Part shown: one piece after another, positions 1 through 11,134 of the stretch
How positions within the stretch are numbered: the first letter of the stretch is position 1
Layout of the letters: each line of letters starts with the position of its first letter
Notes under the pieces: generated by a model
Database searches by the model: none
Seen by the model: the letters and a program-made list of their open reading frames with translations, nothing else
What the model was told of the DNA's origin: nothing
NCBI GenBank assembly: GCA_963971425.1
Contig: OZ020514.1
Span: 20,805,406-20,869,405 of the forward strand
Direction of reading: 5' to 3'
Length of the DNA stretch: 64,000 bases
From: Bryoerythrophyllum caledonicum
Lineage: Eukaryota; Streptophyta; Bryopsida; Pottiales; Pottiaceae
Translations under genes and position numbers: made by a program

Positions 1-279
1 ATGTCGAGGATGCGAGTTTCATAAAGGTAAAAGCTATAGTCACGTAGGCCAAGTCATATGATGTCTTGGTGGGCTTGACAATTTTATATGCTATGATGTT
101 CACCAAGGTTGTCTACATAGACGGAGAGGAGCCGAAAGACAGCGGACGGACGGACAACACTTTTTGGTGGACAATTGCGTATTAAAAAAATTTACAAACC
201 CTAAATCAAATGTACAACTTATCCCCTCGTGAAGCACGTGTCTCGACACGTCAGACTACTTTTTACGTAACGTCATTGG

Positions 280-372
280 GTCGGGCGCGCACCTTCGGGC
301 CGTGCGCGCAACATTTGGGGCCGGGCACGTACCTCTCAGGGTTGGGCACGTACCATCAAGGTCGGGCGCGTA
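280..372. repeat. GC-rich minisatellite, GGGCCGGGCGCGTAC type
   Basis: Four to five degenerate units of about 20 bp with the core GGGCCGGGCGCGTAC. The array stops abruptly at 372, where the CACTA element begins, and resumes after 10714. Confidence 0.8.
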
Positions 373-800
373 CACTATAAGATAACCGCGTTTTAGGTGG
401 CGTCAAGGCTTCAACGGTCTTGTTTTTTGAGACGTCAAACGTTTGTCAAACAACGGCCGCAATACCTAAATTTTTTTTTGACGTTGCATGAAACGTGTTC
501 CTGTTAAAGGCTAAATGCGCAAATGTCACAGAGGACAGACACATTTTAGAAGACGTCAGTAACAACGTGGTCACGTCTGAGTGCAACGTCATAGAAAACG
601 CAAGAGGTCCACGTCAGCCACTGCATTCATTTTTACTGTGGGATGACTGCAAACCTGAGACCGCTGCCCGGCAGCAAAAAACTAAGCAAAATAGACAGCT
701 CCTCTACATAGATAGGCAAAACTTGCTTGAATGGAAACATTGTCTCTGCTTACATGAGATAAATTATTCTGATGGACTCACAGAAACACATACAATTTAA
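373..800. promoter_or_regulatory. Left subterminal region of the CACTA element with ACGTCA motifs
   Basis: Motifs GACGTCA, ACGTCAG, AACGTCAT and CACGTCAG recur between about 394 and 620 in both orientations. In En/Spm elements such subterminal repeats bind the TNPA-like protein. The ORF over 495-800 crosses them and is not a credible gene. Confidence 0.6.
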
Positions 801-1955
801 AATTTATTAGTGGCTCAACTTAAATGCACATGTTATATATATTTTGTATACATAATATTTTTAAGTTGATTAAATATGGGATTATTTGCTCATTAATTTA
901 AAATGGATCACACAACATGCTTGTTAATATAGCAATTCTAGTAATTCATTCTTTAAATTCATTTTTTTAGAAGAATGAATTCCAAAAAATGGCTATTGTT
1001 TGAGTCGTCTTGGGTTGTTAAAAAATTATGAAAGTGGAAAAAAAAATGGAGAAGGTGTGAGTGGTTTTGGGGTGTTTCAAACTCTAAGAGTGATTAACAA
1101 AAATTGGGAATGGAAGAACTACTATAAGGTTGTTCTAAAAATTGCAAGAGCAACTAAGAAAATGGGAAAGGCGAAAGTGTTTTCGGCTTTAGGAAAATTG
1201 AAAAAAGTGAATTAAAAAAATGGGTAAGATTTAGAGTTGTTGGGTTGTTTTAAAATTTTGAAGAATTAGACAAAAAATTTACGGAAATGAATGAAGTGGA
1301 ATGTAAATGTTTTAAAAATGTCCCTATGTTGAATAAAAAAAACTATAAATTTACAAGGAATCTTCAATTTTAGAGTAGCTCAAAAGAGTGAATAAAAAAC
1401 TTTGGGAATGGTTGAAGGGGTCTTGGAATCTTCTAAGAATTCCAAGAGTAATTGAATAAAATGGGAAAGGTGTTACTAGTCTTCGAGTTTTTTAAAACTC
1501 ACAAGAATGGATTAATTTTATTAGGAAAGGCACTGTAAGTTGTCTTCGGGTACATGTTTACAAGTTAGAATACTTAAAAGAGTGGATACAGAAATGTCAA
1601 ATGCGGCAATAGGTCTTGGAGTGTTCTATACATAAATTGAGTGATTAAAGAGAATGGAAAGGTGAAAGTGGTATTTGGATATCTTGAAGCTCACAAAAAT
1701 AAATAAATTCAATTAGGTAAGGTATAAGTTGTCTTCTGAATAAATTATTTAATGGACTTACAGGAACACTCAAAACTAAAAATATATTAATGGCTCAACT
1801 TAAATGCACATGTTACATATATTTTGTATACCTAATATTTTTAAGTTGATTAAATATGGGATTATTTGCTCATTAATTTAAATAATATCATAGAACATGC
1901 TTGTTAATATAGTAGTTCCAGTAATTCATTTCTTAAATTCATGAAGTCCATGGCA
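745..1955 (+). repeat. Direct duplication of about 220 bp (about 758-985 and 1738-1955)
   Basis: The stretch containing GGCTCAACTTAAATGCACAT and ending near CATGCTTGTTAATATAG occurs twice with only scattered differences. About 750 bp of degenerate tandem repeat lies between the copies. It looks like a segmental duplication inside the CACTA element. Confidence 0.8.
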
Positions 1956-3170
1956 AATGTTTGAGTGGTTGTTAAAAACATTTGAAAGTGGGGAAAAAAA
2001 TGCGGAAGGTGAAAGTGGACTTTAAGTTTAGGAAAACTATAAAGAGTGTGTTAAAAAGAATGGGTAAGGTTTAGAGTTGTTGGGTTGTTTTAAAAATTTG
2101 ATGACAAACGTAAATAACAACCTATTGCCGTAAGAAATGGTTGAATTGGTCTTCAAGTGTTTCTTACATCTGAAGATTGTAAAAAAAATAAAAATGTGTT
2201 TGTGCTTATCGAATGTTTTAAAATTGAAATCCATTGGAGGAATAATTGGGAAACGCTGAATGATCTTCATATGTTTGGAAACTTGGAAGGTTCAAAAAAG
2301 TAAAATGGGAATGCATGAGTGGTCTTGGGTAGTTTGAGAAATTGCAAAAGTGACTAGAAAAAATTGGGAAATTAAACAGGTGTCTTCTGTTTAGTCAAAA
2401 TTGAAAAGAGTGAATAGAAGAAATGGAAAACGAGTGAAGTGCTCTTGAAGGGTTCCAAAGATTTGAATATTGAAAAAATATTAGAAATGTATAAGTGTTT
2501 TCTGGATCTTTTAAAATTGCCCCAGGAGTGAAGAAGAAAAATGGGAAAGCTTGAAGTTGTTTTAGGGGGGTTTAGGACTAATTTAATAAAACATGAAAGA
2601 TTGAAGTGATCTTGGGGTGTTTTGAAACCTTGGAAAAAAAATGGGAATGGAAGAATTTGTATGTCCTTGGCTATTTTCAAGGTTGACGTCAACCAATGCG
2701 ATTCGGTTGCACCAAAACTCAAAGGACCAAAATGGGAAATGGTTGAAGTTGTCTTTAGGTGTTTTAGAAATCTCAAGACTGAATATAAAAAGTAGGAAAA
2801 TGTGTAAGTGCTTCTCGGTTGTTTTTTACAAGTGAAAAGACCGAAGAAAAAAAATGGAAAAGCTTGAAGTGGTCTTTGGGTGTTTGAAAACTTAGAAGGT
2901 TTAAAACAAAATATTGCAAATGGATGAGGTGGTCTTGGGCTGTTATCAAATTTGCAAGACCAAATGACAAAAATTGGGAAATTGTCAAGTGGTTTACCGT
3001 TTAGGCAAAACTAAAAACTATGAATAAAAAAAATAGGAAATGGTTGAATTGCTAATGGGTTTAGGCATAAGTCTCAATATTATATTAAAAAAGTGAAAGT
3101 GTGTAGATGCTCATTGGATGTTTTAAAACTGAAAACATTGAATAAAAATAAAGACAAGGGTTTCGGGAAA
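1000..3170. repeat. Highly degenerate AT-rich tandem repeat, period roughly 60 bp
   Basis: Phrases such as AATGGGAAAGGTTGAAGTGG, TCTTGGGTGTTTT and AAAAAGTGAATAAAAA recur in the same order across the stretch with many substitutions and small indels. Short ORFs on both strands here encode the repeat and are not genes. The period is an estimate by eye. Confidence 0.6.
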
Positions 3171-3303
3171 AATGGGGTATTTATAAAGTTGAAATAGTAA
3201 ATGCAGAAGTTTTACATGAGTCTACTTAACCGAGGCAACATATTTTGCACTTCCTTATCACAATGTTAATTTTCTTTGGCCTAGCCACTTCTTCATAGTT
3301 CTC

Positions 3304-3329
3304 CTTTGTGGGAATCCGTTCCCACAAAG
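3304..3329. other. Perfect hairpin, 11-bp stem with 4-nt loop
   Basis: CTTTGTGGGAA, loop TCCG, TTCCCACAAAG. It sits at the left edge of the TTCCGGAA-rich retroelement-like unit and may mark or lie near its terminus. Confidence 0.75.
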
Positions 3330-3641
3330 TTCCGGAAGTTAACCTAAAAATCCGGCAAAAACAAAAAAATTTAGTGTTAGAATGTTAGAATGATAGGTTT
3401 GAACCATAGAATAGATTAATAAGAAATAAGACAACCTAGGGGTACCCAAGATCCTTAAAGGCGCTTAGGAATTACCTTAAATCCAAGGGATCTGGAACCG
3501 GAGATAATACTCACATCCGGAACCTTCCGGAAGCATCCGGAAACGGAAGTAAATCGGAGCCGGAAGGTACCCGGATCCGGAACCGGTCACGAGCCGGAAC
3601 CGCCATCATGACTATAACGGCCCTCCGTACACCGCTGAAAG

Positions 3642-3649
3642 TATAAAAG
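3642..3649 (+). promoter_or_regulatory. TATA box (TATAAAAG) upstream of the gag-like ORF
   Basis: TATAAAAG lies 172 bp before the ATG at 3821 and is followed by a pyrimidine-rich leader. Spacing and composition fit an RNA polymerase II promoter of a retroelement or gene. Confidence 0.55.
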
Positions 3650-3820
3650 CAAGAAGCTAAATTTGGCTTCCCTCACTTCTTGGGTTGCTCTCATCCCTTC
3701 TCCCTTGCTCCCTACTTTCTTGATCGCATTAGAACGGAAGTATTTCCGCTAGTGAGGGTGTGTGGTAAGGACAGTGCATGCAGGTGAAACCGGAGAGATT
3801 GTGAGAGGTTTTCTGTAGAA

Positions 3821-5809
3821 ATGGCGGAAGGCGAACCTTCCCGGACTACTCGAGGTACGACGACCCAGCCAGCAGTACAACGGGTGGTACCGATCATACC
3901 GACAGATCCGGAGGAGAAGGTCGTCCTCGAACATTACCTCACCAACATGGGCTGCCGCGGGCTGCTCGAAGTTACGTGGGGTGCGAAGGAGGCAAAGTTG
4001 GTGGTGGAGCTACTCGGTGCACCGGACAACCAGTACGACGGCACCATACGAGCTCACCCCGAGACGTGGGGTATTTCGGAGTGGCAGCGTACCTACTTCT
4101 TCAGTAGCGGAACTGTCAAAACAGCAGAGCGGAACGATGACATCCTCGGGGACGAGTTCACAAAGCAAGCTGACCCCAAGGAAGGCTACAGTACCGATGA
4201 CCTCCGGCATTAGGACGCCTAGATTGTAGTAAGGTTCTTGAACCCAATCTTTCACCCGGAAAAACCCAAATGGGTGGTGTCTAAATGGGCCACCACAATT
4301 CTAGGTTCGATGAGGGAGAAGTTTAGTGTAGATTGGGCCTCACTTATGAGCGAGATGGTCAACCGGATGGTGAGAGGGCTCCAGAAGTTGAAGAGGGCCG
4401 GCACCCCTCTTCCCTCGTACCTCACTCACCTCTACGCGCAACACGACGTGCTTACCCCAGACGAGCAAGACGCGTACGAGCTGTTGCTGGAGATCCAGAA
4501 CTATGGTAGTTCGGAACCAGTAGACGACAACGAGATCATGGAAGATGCGGAGGCTTCCTTGCTTGAGGCTGTTTCCCAACCCCGGAAGCGGAGCCGATCC
4601 GTACCAAGAGAGTCGACACCAGGACCATCTTCGTCGATTCAGCCAATGGGTGGGCAACCTCAGCCAGACCCTAGACAAGCTCCACGTGAAGGTCGCATTC
4701 CTCCGGCGGAGCCCCCGCACCTCGTTGGACTCGACGGACCCGACTTACTTGAGCTCATTCAACACGCTCGTTGGCGTGCTGCGATCGTCTGCCAATCCGA
4801 AGCACGATTAAGAGATGTCCTGGACGGCATCCGGCGAGAGCTAGATGTGGAGAGGGTCGTGGAGATACCGACAGCGATCCACGAACTGCAGAAGAACACG
4901 CTTTGACTTCAAGCCTTGGAGGTGCAGCAGGCGGCTATCATCCGGTATCGGGATCAGTTTGCCGCCACATGCGACAAAACGTTTTCGGAGTTGACAGAAT
5001 CCCGGAAGAAGTTGAAGGAGGCCAGAGATCGAGCAAACGTGTCTGCTTAAGCCTTGATCAAGGTACGTGAAGCACTGGCAATTGTGGTTGACACGGTCAA
5101 CTGGAGTCTGCTTTTTACAGGTCAGCTGGAGAAGGAGGGCAAGCTGAACCGGGTGCAGATTATACGCTCCCTGCACGACCACGGCAAGAAGATGAAGAAG
5201 ACATGGATTTGCATGCAGGAGTTGGTAGCCAACATCACCCCGGAAGGACCGGAGGACCGGAGCACCCAAGCATCGGAGGACCTAGCAGTTCCGGTCCGGA
5301 TCCGGACATCCCCAGATGAACCCGGACCTTCTAGCGTACACCCGGAGGCTTCCGGGAAGCAGAAGGAGAACTTAACTCAGTTGGAGCCTACTACGCACGT
5401 GAGCAGCAGTCCTACCGGCAATCCGAACACCGGTACCGGAAAGCATTGGACGGATTTATTTCCAGAGGTAAGTCAGAACGAAACCCCTTCTCCCCTAAGA
5501 CCGCAATCTACTTCTCCTTCATCAAGCCGCCGGAAGTCAACTCCCTCGCTTGCGAGGCGTTTGGCGACCAATCCCCCCAGTCCCGGAGCCCAGTTCCAAG
5601 GCTTCGCTCAAGCTCCGGAGACCATTGTGGTGGATTCCACCTCCGAGCCAGCTCAACTGGCAGCATCACAGGTTCCAACTTCCGGAGCCGGATCACAGGA
5701 CATTCCTGCAGCTACTACACCACCGCGTAAGAGGGCCGGCAAGACCAGGGCAGAGACTTCCACGAGGCATACCAGTCCTCGATTCAAAAGCGTTGGATCA
5801 CCTCCTTAG
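3821..5809 (+). pseudogene. Gag-like / plant retroelement protein, single frame with four internal stops
   Basis: One reading frame can be followed from ATG 3821 (good context, GAAATGGCG) to TAG 5807-5809, about 660 codons. It is broken by two TAGs between 4211 and 4221, a TGA near 4904 and a TAA near 5048. The first third is globular. Around codons 140-230 there is a helical block (WVVSKWATTILGSM, TPLPSYLTHLYAQ, LTPDEQDAYELLLEIQ) resembling the N-terminal domain of plant gag-like or mobile-domain retroelement proteins. A coiled coil follows at about 4920-5040 (KKLKEARDRA). The last 190 codons are a Ser/Pro-rich tail (SPSSSRRKSTPS). No zinc knuckle, protease or reverse transcriptase is visible downstream. 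The stops do not disturb the flanking similarity, so this is a decayed ORF rather than separate genes. Assignment to a retroelement is inference from composition and layout. Confidence 0.5.
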
Positions 5810-7150
5810 GTAGGTTAGATTTAGTAGTATTAGTAGCTTAGTGATTAGAATTAAGTAGCGATTAACGATGGGGCCCAGAGTTGCACCCGGCTACTTAATC
5901 CGGAAACTACGACTTTCGGAAAATTGTAAACACTTCCGGAATTTTGCGTACTTTTCGGATGTCCGGCATCCGGACCCGGGAAAATAGGATCTGAGATTCT
6001 CTTTTTTGGATTTTTCGGGATAAGATCCTTAACTTTAGGGATAAGATCCTCCGGATTTCTTGTAGATAGGATAAGCCTTAAATTAGGAATAGTTCTAGTA
6101 CTTAGTAGATGGGTTTTGGAAAACTCATCACCTTGTTTCTTTTCCTTTACGTTGAAATACATTTCAGAGCTTTCACTGGATTTGCTACCTAGTACTTGTG
6201 AAGAGAGTTATTTTACGTGTAAGGTTCAAGGTCTGTTACGGTAGTACATATTTGTGCAAGTTTCTTTGGAGAAAGGGATGATTTGTGGTGCTAAGGAGTG
6301 AACCGACTTGGATCTTCAGCAGGGGAGTGTCCGGATTAACTGAAGGAGGTTGCAGAGGTGTTCCTGGTCACCTTCAGAGTCCGGAAGAACCAGGAGGGGA
6401 AGAGATATATTGCAGAGGTGTTCCTGGTAGTCTCTAGGGCAAGGAATAGTCCGTGTGAACCCGGATTCCGGTCCCAAAATCGGAGTGTACCCCCACGATA
6501 GGAAAAATGTGCTATGTGAGTCTAGAAGGAGTCCTCCCAAGTTAAACTATATAGCTATCTTTGAAGGGCTACATAATTGCTACCGGAATGTCGTTGTAGT
6601 CCGGAGGGACCTTTGTGTGACCGCATCCGGAAGGCCTTCCGGATGTCGTGAGAGTTACGTCTAGGTTCAACACCACATCACCGGTTAGTAGATTAGGGGG
6701 AGAGTGATTGTCCGGTCACTGTAAACTCCGGGGCAGTGGGTGTCTAGCCACTTAAAGGCACAAGGCAGTGGGGAATCCCGCCACTTACACAAAATAGGAT
6801 CAGTGGCCTTTCGGTCACTCGTTTAAACCTTCCGGAAGCCGCTCTGAGGAGGAACAGAGGTAAATCAAACTACCCTCTTACTTTCCGGAAATCATTTCCG
6901 GAAACAAATGTACATCCCTTCTGGAAACTAGATCCGGCAAGTTTTGTTTAAGGTCCGGAATCCAGAAGAATCCAGAACTATTACCGAGTAGATTAACTAA
7001 CCTAGGTGATGAATAGATTAGTGGTTTTGGGGATAATTTGAAAGGATAAATAGATCTCTGTGGAAATGAAACCGGAGTGGTTTACTTTGGACGTACTTAG
7101 TGACGATTGAGTGCATTCCGGAGGAATATCGACTCTGCAAACTACGACAT
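5810..7150 (+). repeat. Non-coding 3' part of the retroelement-like unit, TTCCGGAA-rich
   Basis: No supported gene. The short palindrome TTCCGGAA and its half-sites (CCGGAA/TTCCGG) recur dozens of times between 3330 and 7130 and hardly anywhere else in the window. A local 60-bp duplication carries TTGCAGAGGTGTTCCTGGT at 6350-6368 and 6410-6428. CAGTGG-containing phrases repeat at 6730-6820. I could not pair LTRs across the unit. Confidence 0.5.
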
Positions 7151-7310
7151 CCTTTTTAGTACAAACATTTCAAAATGTTGATGAATAGAGCTATGCATAT
7201 TCCTCAATTACAAATTGGATAATATTAAAATAGATTCAAAGAGCGGCCAAGGATGCAACGACTTGAAGAGAATAGATAACCACCCATGGTGTACTAAGGG
7301 CTTTCCTATA

Positions 7311-7568
7311 TTATGGTCATATTCATTATTTTGAGACAATTTCAGAGTTTTGAGACTATTTGCCTATAATTTCAGCACCTATTTTGAGCTAATTCATGCA
7401 TTTTATTGACTTTCTAATTATAGAATATCCTTGAGTCAAGGATAAACTTCCCAATTATTATAAAAAATTCAATTAAAAATATAAGATTAATCGAGAAATC
7501 GATTATAAATATAAGATCAGCATTAAATTGAGACTGTGAAAAAGTCTCAATATATCGAATATGGCGTT
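7311..7568. mobile_element. MITE-like element, about 255 bp
   Basis: The ends are inverted. TATGGTCATATTCATTATTT plus TTGAGAC on the left matches, on the minus strand, GCCATATTCGATATATTGAGAC on the right. The interior is AT-rich with no coding potential. A related element with the same TCATATTCATTA...TTGAGA phrase lies at 26241-26369. Confidence 0.55.
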
Positions 7569-8031
7569 TATTGCAAAATACACCATAATCAATAATATAC
7601 AAATCATCCACTTACAATTTAAAGTTTGTCAACTATAGCTGCCGTTACAATTGCCATCATTTAAGAGTACACATCATCGAAGATGTCACCAAATATGTGT
7701 ATGAAAACGTCATTACAAACATGTAGAGAGTGTCCAGAATGACGCCGCCCATGACATTGGTGTCGACATCCTCAACGGAACTACGTCATCCCTAGCGGAG
7801 CTGTTGTAGAAGACCGCCTAGAGGAGAAGTTTTTGAACAAAAGGATGAACATCATCAAAGGCCGGATCACCTTTCATCCATAGTGGATGAAGTCTGTCGT
7901 AGGGAAGGAAGAGCCGTAGGGCGATTTTCAGAAAAGCAACCTCCTCATCACCGACACTTTACTTTTGGAAGTGTGGGTGAGAGCAAACTGAACTTAGGTG
8001 ATAGCAATGGCAGGTGGAGAGCGGCAAAGGT

Positions 8032-8618
8032 CAGGGTTGTCTACATAGACGGACAGGGGCCCAAAGACAGCGGACGGACGGACAGTAGGACGGACGGACA
8101 GGACGGACAGCACTTTTTGGCGGACAGTTGCGTGTAAAAAAAAATTACGAACCCTAAATCAAATTTTCAACTTACCGCCTGGTAAAACACGTGTGCACGA
8201 CACGTCAGACGGCTTTCCACGTCACATCAAGGGGCGGGCGCGTGCCTTCGGACCGCGCGCGCAGCATTTGGGGCCGGGCGCGTACCAATCTGGACCGTGC
8301 GCGTTCATGAAGGGCCGGGCGCGTTCCAATTAGGGCCGGGCGCGTACNNNNNNNNNNNNNNNNNNNNNNNNNNNNNNNNNNNNNNNNNNNNNNNNNNNNN
8401 NNNNNNNNNNNNNNNNNNNNNNNNNNNNNNNNNNNNNNNNNNNNNNNNNNNNNNNNNNNNNNNNNNNNNNNNNNNNNNNNNNNNNNNNNNNNNNNNNNNN
8501 NNNNNNNNNNNNNNNNNNNNNNNNNNNNNNNNNNNNNNNNNNNNNNNCAGCAGCCTCTACCGGACGGACAGCCGGACGGACGGACACTACCGGACGGACG
8601 GACGGCCGAACAACCTTG
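8032..8618. mobile_element. Non-autonomous hAT element with 8-bp TSD, related to hAT-A
   Basis: The left end is CAGGGTTGTCTACATAGACG and the right end, on the minus strand, is CAAGGTTGTTCGG. The target duplication GCAAAGGT is at 8024-8031 and 8619-8626. The left 300 bp match the left end of hAT-A (104 onward): CGGACGGACGG repeats, a CACTTTTTGG stretch, an A-rich run and then GGGCCGGGCGCGTAC units. A 200-N gap lies inside. There is no ORF, so it must be mobilised in trans. Confidence 0.85.
8348..8547. other. Assembly gap (200 N)
   Basis: Exactly 200 Ns inside the GGGCCGGGCGCGTAC / CGGACGGA arrays of the small hAT element. The round number suggests a placeholder of unknown true length. Confidence 0.95.
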
Positions 8619-8626
8619 GCAAAGGT

Positions 8627-9092
8627 CACTACAACGCTAAGAGGAAGGAGATTAGGAGATCAACTAGGAGTAGAGAGAGGTGACTTGAAGGTGTTGGAGC
8701 GAAGCAACGGTGGCTATGGTGGCGGCTATGGCGGCGGCTATGGCTGGAGCCATCGAGCGGTGACGACGGAGCTAGCTGGGAGCAAGAAAGGTGATCTACG
8801 GCAAATCAAGATGGCATGGGGGAGCTCAAAGGGAAGAAGAACGAGGGCAAGAGGAGGTTTGGCCATAGCCAGCTAACCCAGTCATAGCTGACCTCAGCCA
8901 TGGCTAGAAAACCCTAGCCATAGCCGAGTTCAGTGTTTGCCGCCACAGAGAGGCTGCAGCTGCAACAAAGGCAAGCTCAAGAATTTGTAAGTTTACACAT
9001 TAGTACCTCCTTCTCCCATGTTTTTTTTATGCTCACAAAAGAGTTATTGACGTCCTTTCTTGATGTAAATGTGTGCGCCTATCACGTAGACC
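8627..9092. other. CACTA interior, no supported gene
   Basis: GGCGGCTATGG repeats at about 8705-8745 and CATAGCC/GCCATGGC phrases at 8860-8930 make low-complexity ORFs. I see no credible coding region. Confidence 0.5.
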
Positions 9093-9726
9093 ATGGTGCT
9101 AGGGAGGCTACCGTTCGACCCCGAGGTAGATGCCGAAGTGGCAAAGGAGTACTAGCGGCACCAAGAGGACAAGCGCAAGGTCCATCCCGATTACGCAAGA
9201 GAGATTGAGAAGTTTCGTAGTCGTATCGCCGAGATGGAGTATCTAGCTGTGAGTACGAGCAATGAAGTGGTGGGTGAAGAGAACATAAAGGAGCGAGAGG
9301 GGGTTGAATCCCTTTCTAGCAATCAAGCAGACCTCCAGGTATGCACAAAATCTATGAATCCATTCTTTGGAAATTCCTTGAATCCTCTTGTTGTTGAAGA
9401 TGATGTACTTTGCGACTTGAACACTGTATACATGACATCTTCACGTCAGTTGTGACGTCCTAGTTGACATCACAAATAACATATTGTTATGTCATTGAAG
9501 ACAAGGGCAATTCCTCTAATTTACATACAACGTCGTCGTGGAATTGTAGATTTTCCTTTGCACTTTAATATGTCATCCCTATGAACTCTTGCAGGAAGAG
9601 AGTGATGCACAAGGTGAGCCATCAATCTGCCCACGATGTACTACGAAGACAGCAAAGCAGGCGACTACTGCGGTAGGAAGCAATGGCCCAACACCAAAGC
9701 AAGCCAATCTACCCAAGCCTCCATAG
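9093..9726 (+). pseudogene. Two-exon 3' remnant of a CACTA accessory (Ptta/En-Spm type) protein
   Basis: Exon 1 runs 9093-9338 (82 codons), ends in CAG and is followed by the donor GTATGC. Exon 2 runs 9595-9726 after TTGCAG (44 codons including TAG). The phase is 0 and the frame stays open across the junction apart from a TAG at about 9153. The exon 1 product is charged and helical (DYAREIEKFRSRIAEME). Exon 2 has a CPRC motif followed by a Thr/Ala/Pro tail. Position near the right end of the CACTA element, together with a charged helix plus a low-complexity tail, fits the C-terminal part of the second CACTA ORF. The specific family is inference. The region at 7870-8020 may be an earlier exon of the same gene. 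Confidence 0.4.
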
Positions 9727-9949
9727 GTTCTGTTAAACAAGTGATGCTAGCATGACTTCATTGATGTCACAGCGTTTATGTATTGTCTTTTGGGATGCTT
9801 GAAACAACATCTCTCATTTTTTATTGCCTTAGATGAGACATGCTTTATGTGTCATAGTTGGAGTTACTAGAACATCAGGATGTATTGCTTGTCGTTGTTA
9901 AAGACGACAAATGCAACAACGGTGTTGCCAGGTTCACCACCATGCATGT

Positions 9950-10711
9950 TGCTGGAAATGTCAAAGCCAGCAACCAATGTTGATGGCATGTTCATCTTTC
10001 ACATCAGCGCTAACATCCTCATTTGTCTACACTCATGTTTAGTCCACGCTAAAGTGGACACCACATATTTAGCCATGCTTGTTGTGCATGTTACAATAAA
10101 CGTTGAAATAAACAAAGAGAATGCGCAAGTGAACATGAACTCCAGGATGGAAAATGTGAATGTGAACACATTGCTGGACGGGTTGTTGACGTTCAGCAGT
10201 AGCCCTCCATGTTAGCTGTGGTGTCGTAAAAAACGCGCCATCATTAAGGAAAACGTCTTCCATAACATGCACGTGTTCAACATAACGTCAATTCTAACAA
10301 TCCTAGGTGGGGATAAAATGGCCCAAATGGATGACGTCAGCTAACGTGGATTGTACATGTCATCAATGAGGGATCCACGTCAACAAAATTACAAATTTCA
10401 CGTTATTGCCCGGTCAAATTGGTGTTGGATGAAAAAAAGTCCGCGTGGCAATACCTAACAAAAACATTGCTTATGTGGACATGTACATCCGTCCACGTGG
10501 AGCCTTTCTCAAAGCAATTCAGACCTCGTTCTTATAGACGTCATGACGTTGACAACCCCAAATCACTCGTGTCAAGTAAAATTTGGCATGTTTTTTGCCT
10601 GTCTAGGTAGACGGATTTTAGGTGACATCAACATTAACGCCAGAGCATGTTTTTTCTGACGTTCATACATGTTTCTGGACGCGTTACATAAAACGTGGGT
10701 TTCTTATAGTG
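9950..10711. promoter_or_regulatory. Right subterminal region of the CACTA element
   Basis: ACGTCA, GACGTCAGC, CACGTCAAC and GACGTCATGACGTTGAC occur between about 10250 and 10560, mirroring the left subterminal region. The ORF at 9880-10215 crosses this non-coding DNA. Confidence 0.6.
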
Positions 10712-10725
10712 GTAGTATTAGGGGT

Positions 10726-10850
10726 CGGGCGCGCAACGTTACAAGCCTGGCGCGTACCGTAGTGGGTCGCCTGCACACCTACCTATTGGGCGTGCGCGGT
10801 TAGGAGCCGGGCGCGCTTATGAAGGTCGGGCGCGAGCGCTCGTAGGAAGC
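10726..10850. repeat. GC-rich GGGCCGGGCGCG array, right part of the array split by the CACTA element
   Basis: Units such as GGTCGGGCGCGC and GAGCCGGGCGCGC continue the array of 280-372 across the CACTA insertion. The array lies about 280 bp beyond the 3' end of the hAT-A transposase. Confidence 0.75.
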
Positions 10851-11134
10851 GTTTGCACCTCAAAAGGGTTGAGGTAGAAAGAATTTGAAAGAATACAATA
10901 CATTGTACAAGGGTGGTCTAACCTTAAAATCATTTATTACAATGTGGTGCCTTCATGAATGGGCACTCTCAAGTCCAAGTACATATTTTAAGCCACGGTA
11001 CTATTGTACCATGCAATCACCACACCACTAAATGTAGTTTTAACTTGTAGTATGCTCGTGCCCGTCATCGTTTAATCATCTGAGTTCTCTGATTCTTCAT
11101 TGTGTTTCCTCTTCTGATATTATCGGCGAACATT

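Larger units (their letters stand above)
373..10711. mobile_element. CACTA (En/Spm) DNA transposon, 10.3 kb, internally decayed
   Basis: The left terminus is CACTATAAGATAACCGCG and the right terminus, read on the minus strand, is CACTATAAGAAACCCACG. Both continue with CGTTTTA. The element is flanked by a 3-bp direct duplication, GTA, at 370-372 and 10712-10714, the size expected for CACTA transposons. Removing it rejoins a GC-rich array. Subterminal regions are rich in ACGTCA/TGACGT motifs, as is usual for En/Spm subterminal transposase-binding repeats. I see no intact TNP2-type transposase core, so the element is probably non-autonomous. It carries a retroelement-like unit, a MITE and a small hAT element. 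Confidence 0.85.

Noticed and set aside
3300-7150. Complete LTR retrotransposon
   Set aside because: I could not pair 5' and 3' LTRs, and no primer-binding site, protease, reverse transcriptase or integrase is visible.
8297-8683. ORFs crossing the N gap
   Set aside because: Most residues are unknown; the known flanks are array DNA.
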